The translations under genes and the position numbers were made by a program. A stretch of DNA of 64,000 nt, taken from assembly GCA_947462875.1 (NCBI GenBank), contig CANHQJ010000007.1:62001-126000 (forward strand), written 5' to 3'. The notes under the pieces were generated by a model that was not told the origin of the DNA, made no database searches, and worked only from the letters and a program-made list of their open reading frames with translations. Below are positions 28,777 to 35,074 of the stretch, piece after piece. Source of the stretch: Verrucomicrobiia bacterium (lineage in GTDB: Bacteria > Verrucomicrobiota > Verrucomicrobiia > Verrucomicrobiales > Akkermansiaceae). The stretch's first letter is position 1. Each line of letters begins with the position of its first letter.

Positions 28777-29312
28777 AGACAGAACATAAAAAGAAGTTCG
28801 CGGTCCTTGAGCGGAACGCGCCGATGGGACACAAACATAAATGGCTCGCAAAAAGGAATAAATCGCTGGAATCGTCGAGAGGAGGGCCTCGAGAGGGGGG
28901 CGGAGAGGAGGCGTGTCAAATACGCAGGCGCACTTAACGGCTGACACCTCAGCGAATTGTGCTGTATTTGTCAATTATTTTTCTGACACGATCGTGTCGC
29001 GCACCGCTTTTGCGGCAACAATCACCTGCTGAATAAGGCATTGGGAAGGGAAAGCCCTGTGAAAAAAAAATCACTCGCGGTCTCTTGTCCCGCGCTCACG
29101 TTAATCATTCGATGCTTTTTCATTATCTCTCAGTGGTGTTGAAAAGTGGTCACGAGGGGGGGGGCCTGAGCGGATGTGCAAGCAGTTTTCATGCCACGCT
29201 GGCATTGTGTATCGGCGAATCTAACAGGGGGGCGTCGAATCGTGCCGATGAGTAAGAATTTTATATTCCATGCTTGCCAGTCGTGTTTTGCCAGCCCACA
29301 TTGCCCCTCCGC
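28777..29312. promoter_or_regulatory. Gene-free leader region of the giant-protein run
   Basis: No credible coding frame lies between the first giant-run gene and the tRNA. The region holds a perfect 14-bp palindrome (28985-28998) and TGTCA/TGACA pentamers at 28914, 28942, 28969 and 28984. Homopolymer runs include nine A near 29061 and nine G at 29156-29164. On the minus strand TTGACA (28974-28969) could be a -35 box, but no good -10 lies 17 nt on. Promoters for both the minus-strand run and the tRNA should lie here; their exact positions are not resolved. Confidence 0.5.
28985..28998. promoter_or_regulatory. Candidate operator: perfect palindrome GACACGATCGTGTC
   Basis: Fourteen bases are identical on both strands, about 210 nt upstream of the first gene of the giant run. 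The size and symmetry suit a dimeric helix-turn-helix regulator. The half-site GACA also occurs at 28943-28946 and, inverted, as TGTC at 28914 and 28969. No regulator gene is adjacent, so the binding protein is unknown. Confidence 0.35.
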
Positions 29313-29394
29313 GCCGGGATGGCGGAATTGGTAGACGCGCTTGGTTTAGGTTCAAGTGGATTCATCTGTGCAGGTTCGAGTCCTGTTCCCGGTA
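29313..29394 (+). tRNA. tRNA-Leu (anticodon UAG)
   Basis: The sequence folds as a class II tRNA. The acceptor GCCGGGA (29313-29319) pairs with TCCCGGT (29387-29393), with discriminator A at 29394. The D arm holds GGCGGAATTGGTAGACGC. The anticodon stem CTTGG/TCAAG (29340-29344, 29352-29356) encloses the loop TTTAGGT with anticodon TAG at 29347-29349. A short variable arm (29357-29369) precedes the T arm GCAGG-TTCGAGT-CCTGT. The 3' CCA is not encoded. Confidence 0.95.
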
Positions 29395-29417
29395 CTTTCT
29401 CACCCCTGATCTGTCAC

Positions 29418-29615
29418 ATGGACGAATTAAAACAGAAACTGATGGAGATCGGCCTCACGGCGGAGATGGTCGATCAGGTGATTCAGACGATTGGTGACTT
29501 TGTGCAAACGAAGGTGCCGGGCGTCGATCGGGCGATGGTGGAGAAACTACTCGCCGGAGAAACCAATGATTTGCTGGGCATGGCCACGCGCTTTCTTGGC
29601 TCGAAATTCCTGTGA
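29418..29615 (+). CDS. Small helical protein of unknown function (65 aa)
   Basis: The ATG at 29418, 23 nt after the tRNA-Leu, opens a 65-codon frame: MDELKQKLMEIGLTAEMVDQ, then a continuing helical sequence ending MATRFLGSKFL. Its composition (amphipathic helices, no signal peptide) is that of a real small cytosolic protein. I do not recognise the family. No ribosome-binding sequence is seen, and the gene may be co-transcribed with the tRNA. The frame is open upstream through the tRNA, but that part is non-coding. Confidence 0.6.
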   Translation: MDELKQKLMEIGLTAEMVDQVIQTIGDFVQTKVPGVDRAMVEKLLAGETNDLLGMATRFLGSKFL

Positions 29616-29723
29616 TCGTGCCGGGCAGGGACGGGTGCTCCCGCTGGATATCAAAATATCAAACTTTTCCGAAACTTTTCGCTGGACACGTGCGAACATT
29701 TGCGCAAAGTCGTTGCGTAGGGC

Positions 29724-29751
29724 ATTTTTTTGTCAACCACTTATCCCTTTT
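29724..29751 (+). promoter_or_regulatory. Upstream element shared with the ECF sigma gene (copy 1)
   Basis: ATTTTTTT, seven bases, then ACTTATCCCTTTT ends 4 nt before the LysM lipoprotein ATG. The same two blocks, four bases apart, lie before the ECF sigma gene at 32214-32238. The shared 13-mer plus T-run suggests a common control element (promoter, or a pyrimidine-rich translation leader); which of these is unknown. Confidence 0.35.
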
Positions 29752-29755
29752 TTGC

Positions 29756-30385
29756 ATGAAATTTTCGTTTTCTTCTCTCTCTTTTGGTTCCCTCGTCGCG
29801 GTATTTGGCTCCGTCCTTGTCTCCGGTTTGCTGTCTTCCTGCTCTTCCGGCGGGCGTGTGGCGGACACGGGATATGGTCCTTTTGACAGTCGCGGAAACT
29901 ACGTCGAGGCATGGGCGGACAACCCCTCGAAGTGGAACCGCCGCTCGATTGCCAAAGATTCTTCCCCCGTGGAAGATGCCGCACCGGAATTGCTGGCGTC
30001 CAATGACAGTCCGCCCAGCAATCTGACACCGATCACCACTTCGACCTCTTCCCGTGAGGTGGAAGTGGCCCGCATGAAGCCGAGCACTTCTTCCAGCACC
30101 AGCAGAAGCACGGTCGCCAAGACCAGCACTGCGAAGCCGAAGTCCACTGGCACGGCTTCCACCAGCTCCAAGCCGAAAAGCTCGGCCTCGGTCGCGAAAA
30201 CCAGCAGCAAGTCCAAGGCTGTCGCCTCCAAGTCGCGCAGCACGCGCGTGGTCGTGAAAAAAGGCGACACTCTCTCGGGCTTGGCCGCGCGCTACGGTTC
30301 CAGCGTCAGCACGATCCAGAAGGCCAACGGCATGCGGGATACCAAGCTCGCGATCGGTCGCTCGCTGGTGATTCCACGGCTCTGA
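29756..30385 (+). CDS. LysM-domain lipoprotein (209 aa)
   Basis: The ATG at 29756 gives a lipoprotein signal with lipobox LLSSC (Cys29); the open frame upstream lacks this. After a short domain (~30-75) comes a Ser/Thr/Lys-rich low-complexity linker (~90-160), then one C-terminal LysM module (~163-209: VVKKGDTLSGLAARYGSS, ending IGRSLVIPRL). LysM binds the N-acetylglucosamine chain of peptidoglycan, so the protein probably ties the outer or inner membrane to the wall. It converges with mutL, with only 4 nt between the two stop codons. A sequence element shared with the ECF sigma gene lies just upstream. Confidence 0.88.
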   Translation: MKFSFSSLSFGSLVAVFGSVLVSGLLSSCSSGGRVADTGYGPFDSRGNYVEAWADNPSKWNRRSIAKDSSPVEDAAPELLASNDSPPSNLTPITTSTSSREVEVARMKPSTSSSTSRSTVAKTSTAKPKSTGTASTSSKPKSSASVAKTSSKSKAVASKSRSTRVVVKKGDTLSGLAARYGSSVSTIQKANGMRDTKLAIGRSLVIPRL

Positions 30386-30389
30386 TGGC

Positions 30390-32171
30390 CTAACGATTTC
30401 CCATGCGGCGTTCCAGTTCGCGCAGGGAAAACTCGCTCAGTGTGGGCCTGCCATCGGCAGCGCAGTATGGCAGATCGCAGGTGAAGAGTTCTTCTAGCAG
30501 CTCCTTGGCTCGGTCCGCGGAAATGATTTCCTGCAGTCCGGCGCGTCGGGCGAGACAGCGAGCGAGTTTGTCGTAGGCGATCCGCGCGCCACCAGAGCCT
30601 CCGGCCAGCAGGTCATCCACCACCTCATGCACGAAAGCCAGCGGGTCGGTGAGATGCAGAAACGCAGGCAGACTGCGGATTTGCAGGGTGCCGCCACCGA
30701 AATCTCCCAGTTCGAGTCCGGCGGTGGCGAAGCCGTCCTGGTTGCGCAGCACCGCGTCCATTTCCCGCGGGTCCAGATCGATCAGCAGGGGCACCAGCAG
30801 CCCTTGGCTGTCGATGCCGTTTTTTTGCGCCTGCAGCATGCGTTCATAAACGATGCGTTCGCGCGCGGCCCGCGGATCGAACACCACCAATCCGTCATGG
30901 CTTTCCAAAATCGCGAAGCGCTGGTGCAGCAGGCCGATCCAGCGGAAAGAGGCCGCCCCACGAGCGCTCTGTGACCGCGCCGGAGGCTCGGACGGCTCAT
31001 GCGGCAACGGAATTTCCTGTTGCATCGCTTGTGGCATCCAGGCGGGAAGGGGGAGGGAAGGAGTCGCGATCGGCGCTGGCGGCAGCGGGCTTTCGCCTGC
31101 CAGCGGCGGAGGAAAAAACGAGCGAATCTGTCCTTGTTTCGCCGGCACTTCCGCAGGCGGAGGTGCGACACTGCGCCGTTGCTGCTGTTGCAGCGCGTGA
31201 GCGACGGCGGTGGCGATGCCTTCGCGTAATTCATGGCTGCGATGGAAACGCACTTCCCGTTTGGCGGGATGGACGTTGACATCGACCAGCGCGGCTTCCA
31301 TCTCGATCCATAACCACGCGGCGGGATGAAGTCCCTCCATCAGCCCGCCCTTGAACCCTTCACTCAGCCCCCGTGCGATCGCGACATCCTCGATGGGACG
31401 CCCGTTCAAAAACACGCACTGGTGTTTCCGTCCCTTGCGCGCATGCGTGGCGGGAAGCAGAAACCCTTCCACGGAAAATCCATTCCCGTGATGCAACGGG
31501 ATTTCGATCAGCTCGCCCGCGCTTTCCACGCCTAACAGATGGCGCAACCGATCGCTCTTGCGCGCTACGGCGGGCAATTCCAGCACCTCGTGGCCATCGC
31601 GGCGGTAGCGGAAGCGAACGGTGGGCGAGGCGAGGGCGTGCAGCCGCACTTCGTGCTCCACATGCGAGGCCTCGGTGCTTTCGGCCTTGAGAAATTTCCG
31701 CCGCGCGGGGATGTTGTAAAAAAGTTGTTTGATCTCGATCGTCGTGCCCGGTGCGCAGCCCGCCGCACGCACGTCGATGATTTTTCCACCATGCACCTGG
31801 ACTTCCGTGCCATCGAGAGACTCCCGCTCGCGCGTGACGAGGCGGAAGCGCGAGACGCTGGCAATGCTGGGGATCGCTTCCCCGCGAAACCCCAGCGTGC
31901 TGATGTTGTGCAGGTCGCTGCTGCTGCGCAATTTGCTGGTGGCATGGCGCTCCAACGAAAGCAGGGCGTCATCGCGATCCATGCCACAGCCGTCATCGGT
32001 GATGCGGATCAGGGCGCTGCCGCCGCGCTCGATCTCGACCAAAATTTCGTTAGATCCGGCATCGAGCGAGTTTTCCACCAACTCCTTGACCACGCTCGAC
32101 GGGCGCTCCACGACCTCGCCGGCCGCAACTTGGCTGGCGAGGATATCGGGCAGAACGTGAATGCGTGGCAT
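30390..32171 (-). CDS. mutL: DNA mismatch repair protein MutL
   Basis: MutL couples MutS mismatch recognition to downstream repair. The start is set at MPRIHVLPDILASQVAAGEV, the conserved MutL N-terminus; an upstream in-frame start adds an unrelated 13 residues. The GHKL ATPase motifs are E33-N34-S-L-D37-A-G, D59-D-G-C-G-M64 and G94-F-R-G-E-A99. A Pro-rich linker (~330-400) leads to the C-terminal dimerisation domain. There the endonuclease motif DQHA-x2-E-x4-E appears as DPRAARERIVYE (~428-439), with Q and H replaced, and the CPHGRP motif reads CAADGRP (~570). Nicking activity may therefore be weakened or lost. 593 aa is normal for the family. Confidence 0.95.
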   Translation of the reverse strand: MPRIHVLPDILASQVAAGEVVERPSSVVKELVENSLDAGSNEILVEIERGGSALIRITDDGCGMDRDDALLSLERHATSKLRSSSDLHNISTLGFRGEAIPSIASVSRFRLVTRERESLDGTEVQVHGGKIIDVRAAGCAPGTTIEIKQLFYNIPARRKFLKAESTEASHVEHEVRLHALASPTVRFRYRRDGHEVLELPAVARKSDRLRHLLGVESAGELIEIPLHHGNGFSVEGFLLPATHARKGRKHQCVFLNGRPIEDVAIARGLSEGFKGGLMEGLHPAAWLWIEMEAALVDVNVHPAKREVRFHRSHELREGIATAVAHALQQQQRRSVAPPPAEVPAKQGQIRSFFPPPLAGESPLPPAPIATPSLPLPAWMPQAMQQEIPLPHEPSEPPARSQSARGAASFRWIGLLHQRFAILESHDGLVVFDPRAARERIVYERMLQAQKNGIDSQGLLVPLLIDLDPREMDAVLRNQDGFATAGLELGDFGGGTLQIRSLPAFLHLTDPLAFVHEVVDDLLAGGSGGARIAYDKLARCLARRAGLQEIISADRAKELLEELFTCDLPYCAADGRPTLSEFSLRELERRMGNR

Positions 32172-32213
32172 GGGCGGGGTCAGGCTAAGAGGGAACAGAG
32201 GGCACACCAAGCC

Positions 32214-32238
32214 ATTTTTTTCGCAACTTATCCCTTTT
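32214..32238 (+). promoter_or_regulatory. Upstream element shared with the LysM lipoprotein gene (copy 2)
   Basis: ATTTTTTT, four bases, then ACTTATCCCTTTT lies in the divergent region between mutL and the ECF sigma gene, ending 23 nt before the sigma ATG. It matches the element before the LysM gene at 29724-29751. Confidence 0.35.
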
Positions 32239-32261
32239 CACAGTGTTCATTCTGCAAGACC

Positions 32262-32894
32262 ATGAGGGCCGCCCTCTCCATGCCCGGATTCATCCCTGAT
32301 CAGCCTCGCTCCACCGCAGACGGCGTCGATGCCGACGACGCGATCGACGTCGCCCTCATGCGTGCGACGGCCAAAGGCGATGAGCGGGCATTCCGCCAAT
32401 TGATCGAACGCCACCAGCAGTCGGTGGTTGGCACCGTGGCGCGCATGCTGAATGATGCGACGGAAGCCGAGGACATCGCGCAGATGGTCTTTGTGCGCAT
32501 CTGGCAGTCGGCGCCGAAGTGGACGCATGATGCGAAATTCACGACCTATCTGTTCACGATCACGCGCAATCTTGTTTTCAATGAAAGCCGCCGCCGCAGC
32601 CGGAAAAAGGAAGTTTCGTATGATGCCCAGGAAGAGAACGATCCGGCACTGAGCCGCGCCGATGACGCCCTGCAGCCCGGCGAGCGCCTGGAAAAAAGCG
32701 AACGCCACCGCAGCATCGATCGCGCCATCGCCGCCCTGCCCGAACAACAGCGCCTGGCCGTGGTGCTGCGCACCTTCGAGGGCCTCGATTACGAGGAAAT
32801 CGCCGCCGCCCTGGACACCAGCGTGTCCTCCGTGAAAAGCCTGCTCTTCCGCGCCCGCGCCACCCTGCGCGAAGCGCTTGCGGACGAGCTGTAA
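32262..32894 (+). CDS. ECF-type RNA polymerase sigma-70 factor (210 aa)
   Basis: It has a sigma-70 region 2 (~25-95: GDERAFRQLIERHQQS, then EDIAQMVFVRIWQ for -10 recognition and core binding) and a region 4 (~145-205: ALPEQQRLAVVLR, YEEIAAALDTSVSSVKSLLFRAR, the helix-turn-helix that reads the -35). These two without region 3 define ECF sigma factors. A second ATG at 32280 is an equally possible start. It is divergent from mutL and no anti-sigma gene is adjacent, so the stimulus is unknown. Its TAA stop codon is the first three bases of a REP-like repeat unit (32892-32917). Confidence 0.93.
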   Translation: MRAALSMPGFIPDQPRSTADGVDADDAIDVALMRATAKGDERAFRQLIERHQQSVVGTVARMLNDATEAEDIAQMVFVRIWQSAPKWTHDAKFTTYLFTITRNLVFNESRRRSRKKEVSYDAQEENDPALSRADDALQPGERLEKSERHRSIDRAIAALPEQQRLAVVLRTFEGLDYEEIAAALDTSVSSVKSLLFRARATLREALADEL

Positions 32895-32957
32895 GGAGAA
32901 GGGATTTGCAATCCCTTTCTTGTTTCAAATTCAGGGATTGTAAATCCCTGCTCCTTA
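32892..32957. repeat. REP-like inverted doublet, left side of the RAYT gene
   Basis: It has two palindromic units facing outward. Unit 1 is TAAGGAG-AAGGGATT-TGC-AATCCCTT (32892-32917; stem 32899-32906 with 32910-32917). Unit 2 is AGGGATT-GTA-AATCCCT-GCTCCTTA (32933-32957). Each has a TAAGGAG-like tail on its outer side, as in BIME doublets. Unit 1 begins with the stop codon of the sigma gene. Confidence 0.85.
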
Positions 32958-32962
32958 GGCTA

Positions 32963-32979
32963 AGGGATTGCAAATCCCT
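32963..32979. repeat. REP-like single palindrome before the RAYT start
   Basis: AGGGATT-GCA-AATCCCT, a perfect 7-bp stem with a 3-nt loop, ends 5 nt before the transposase ATG. It could form a hairpin that masks translation initiation of the transposase. Confidence 0.8.
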
Positions 32980-32984
32980 CCACC

Positions 32985-33599
32985 ATGTTTCTGGATCGCA
33001 ACAAGCCGATCGATCGGCATCGCGTCAATCTCCCGCATTGGCAACAGGGTGAATCCTGGATTTTCGTAACATGGCGATTGTCGGATTCCTTGCCACAACC
33101 CATCGTCGAAAAACTCGCTGCGCAACGTGCCCTATGGGAAAAGAACCACCCGCAACCTTGGAACGAAGAACTTCTCCGTGAGCACAATCGCAAGTTCACC
33201 TTGGGCTTCGAAAAACTCCTCGATGACGCGCACGGCGAGTGCATCCTGGCTCAGGAAAATCTGCGTGAATCGGTCTCAGGAGCTCTTCTTCACTTCGATG
33301 GCGAACGGTACGAGCTGGGCACATTTGTCATCATGCCGAATCACGTGCATGTGTTGTTTCGTCCGCTCGGCGAACATCGATTGGAAGACATTCTACAGAC
33401 ATGGAAGCGCTATTCCGCCCGTGAGATCAACAAGCGGCGTGGAAAAGAAGGCAGTATTTGGCAGCGGGAATATTGGGACAGGCTGATCCGCACGGAGAAG
33501 CAATTTGAATGGACCCGCAATTACATCGTCACCAATCCAGCGAAACTGTTGCCGCGAACGTTCACGCTATGGAGAAGGGATTTTCAATCCCTTTCTTAG
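32985..33599 (+). CDS. REP-associated tyrosine transposase (RAYT, Y1/IS200-like)
   Basis: A 204-aa single-strand DNA transposase of the HUH superfamily. It starts with F-L-D-R-N-K, has the N-terminal WIFVTWRL strand, the HUH metal motif M-P-N-H-V-H-V-L (~117-124) and the candidate catalytic Tyr in NYIVTNPAK (~179), all typical of TnpA_REP proteins. These enzymes act on REP hairpins. Here REP-like doublets flank both sides of the gene, and the last codons (RDFQSLS and stop) are themselves encoded by a repeat unit (33575-33593). The length is complete, so it may be active. It is a domesticated-type single-copy gene within this window, without insertion-sequence ends. Confidence 0.92.
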   Translation: MFLDRNKPIDRHRVNLPHWQQGESWIFVTWRLSDSLPQPIVEKLAAQRALWEKNHPQPWNEELLREHNRKFTLGFEKLLDDAHGECILAQENLRESVSGALLHFDGERYELGTFVIMPNHVHVLFRPLGEHRLEDILQTWKRYSAREINKRRGKEGSIWQREYWDRLIRTEKQFEWTRNYIVTNPAKLLPRTFTLWRRDFQSLS

Positions 33600-33629
33600 A
33601 TTTAAGGGATTTCAAATCCCTTCTCCTTA
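33571..33629. repeat. REP-like inverted doublet, right side of the RAYT gene
   Basis: The two units are AAGGGATT-TTC-AATCCCTT (33575-33593, overlapping the end of the transposase gene, with GGAG before it) and AAGGGATT-TCA-AATCCCTT followed by CTCCTTA (33604-33629). The outer TTA at 33627-33629 is the stop codon (TAA) of the DUF1552 gene on the minus strand. It mirrors the left doublet. Confidence 0.85.
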
Positions 33630-35015
33630 CGCCATCAACTGCTGGATGGCACCGGTTTGCGGGAGTTTCTTGCGCGCCATCTCGAGGTCGAGATCTCCGT
33701 AGTGCTCGATAGGGTTGCCGTGGGCGTTGAGCAGGGTGGTGTACCAGTTTCCTAACGTTTTGTGTCCGGGCTCACCGAGATACGGCAGGCGGATGTAGCG
33801 ACCGGCGATGTCGAGATTGCAGTTCTTGCCGGACATGATGATGAAGGGCGACTCGGTGCCGATGCCGTGGTGCGTCTCGCCGTTTTCGGGGAAATACATG
33901 ATCATCGTGTTGTCGAACATGGTGCCGTTGCCTTCGGGTGTGGCTTTGAGTTTCTCCACGATCGTTTTGACCTGGTTCATGTGGCTGATGCGGATTTGCT
34001 CGCGTGTCTTCCACGCGGGAACGCCGCCGAAGGCCTCGTCGTGGCCGAGCGGATGGATGCCGACGCGGTCGGTCTCGTTGCCGGGCAGTCCGATGATGGG
34101 CGTGCCGAGGTCGTCGATGGTGTAAGTGACAACATTCGTGAGGCCGGCTTTCATCGCGGCGATGAGCACATCGGTCATGGCCGCTTGTTTTTCGGGCGTG
34201 GTGGCATTCGGACCGCCATTCAGATGGACTGGGTCGAGCGTGGGCAGGTGCTTGGCAAGGGTGCCGGAAATGCTGATGAGCTTCTTGTTGCGTTCGCGAA
34301 TGGCCTCGATGGACTCGACCTGCGCTTCCTGGCGTTTCACTTCATGGCCTTTGAATCCGCTTTCCTTCAGGCCTTCCTTGCTTTGCAGGAAGGTGAGCAT
34401 GTCGCTGTCGGAATTGACGGCATCGGGATTGAGCACGGATTTGAAAAGCTCGCTGCGCGCGGTGTCGGGATCGGCATAGCAGTAGTTGCGTGTCTGCGGT
34501 GCGGGCGCGGAGTAGCCGGACACGATGCCGGTGCGGCCTTCGGCGAAGGAAAGTTCGACGTGGCCGAAGGGCGAGGGGAAAAGTTTCGCGAGTTCGAAGT
34601 CGATGGTGGTGCGCTTGATGGCGCTGAGGGTGTTGCGATTCGACTTGAAGCAGCCCATGACGGAGGAGAAGGAATAGTGGACGTTCTCGCTCATCTTGGC
34701 GGAGAGTCCCTGGAGGATGGTCATGTTTTCCTTGTGCTCATCGAGCCCGCGCAAATACAAGGGCAGCTCGTGCTTGGTGAGGTCGGCCTCGAAGGCCTGT
34801 TTGTTTTCATCGAGCGCCTTGTCCTTGGCGGAGAAATTCATCAGCGCGCTTTCGAGCGGTCGGAGGCCGTTGGACTTGCGGATGAAGATGAAGCGTTTCG
34901 GGATGGTGCTGGTGGCGGTGGTTTGCGCGCCAAAGAGCTGGTTGAAAAGCGGGGCCAAGGTCATGGCACCGACACCGAGGGAGGTGCGTTTGAGGAAATC
35001 GCGGCGATCGAACAT
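33627..35015 (-). CDS. DUF1552 domain-containing exported protein (462 aa)
   Basis: It starts MFDRRDFLKRTSLGVGAMTL, a twin-arginine-type signal (RRDFLK) followed by a short hydrophobic stretch. The body matches the DUF1552 style known from Planctomycetes and Verrucomicrobia: KRFIFIRKSNG near the start, MIMYFPENGETHHGIGTE and ALHHH-free FIIMSGKNCNLD near 380-415, and GNWYTTLLNAHGNP near 430. The family is related to sulfatase-like/DUF1501 proteins; its biochemical role is not established. It follows the DUF1592 gene by 59 nt on the same strand, the usual pairing, so the two presumably act together in the periplasm. Its stop codon lies inside a REP-like unit. Confidence 0.92.
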   Translation of the reverse strand: MFDRRDFLKRTSLGVGAMTLAPLFNQLFGAQTTATSTIPKRFIFIRKSNGLRPLESALMNFSAKDKALDENKQAFEADLTKHELPLYLRGLDEHKENMTILQGLSAKMSENVHYSFSSVMGCFKSNRNTLSAIKRTTIDFELAKLFPSPFGHVELSFAEGRTGIVSGYSAPAPQTRNYCYADPDTARSELFKSVLNPDAVNSDSDMLTFLQSKEGLKESGFKGHEVKRQEAQVESIEAIRERNKKLISISGTLAKHLPTLDPVHLNGGPNATTPEKQAAMTDVLIAAMKAGLTNVVTYTIDDLGTPIIGLPGNETDRVGIHPLGHDEAFGGVPAWKTREQIRISHMNQVKTIVEKLKATPEGNGTMFDNTMIMYFPENGETHHGIGTESPFIIMSGKNCNLDIAGRYIRLPYLGEPGHKTLGNWYTTLLNAHGNPIEHYGDLDLEMARKKLPQTGAIQQLMA

Positions 35016-35074
35016 GGTGGTGGTTTGTTACGTGTTGGAATGTCTGGCATGGCGCTTGGCAAGGGCCGCCACGG

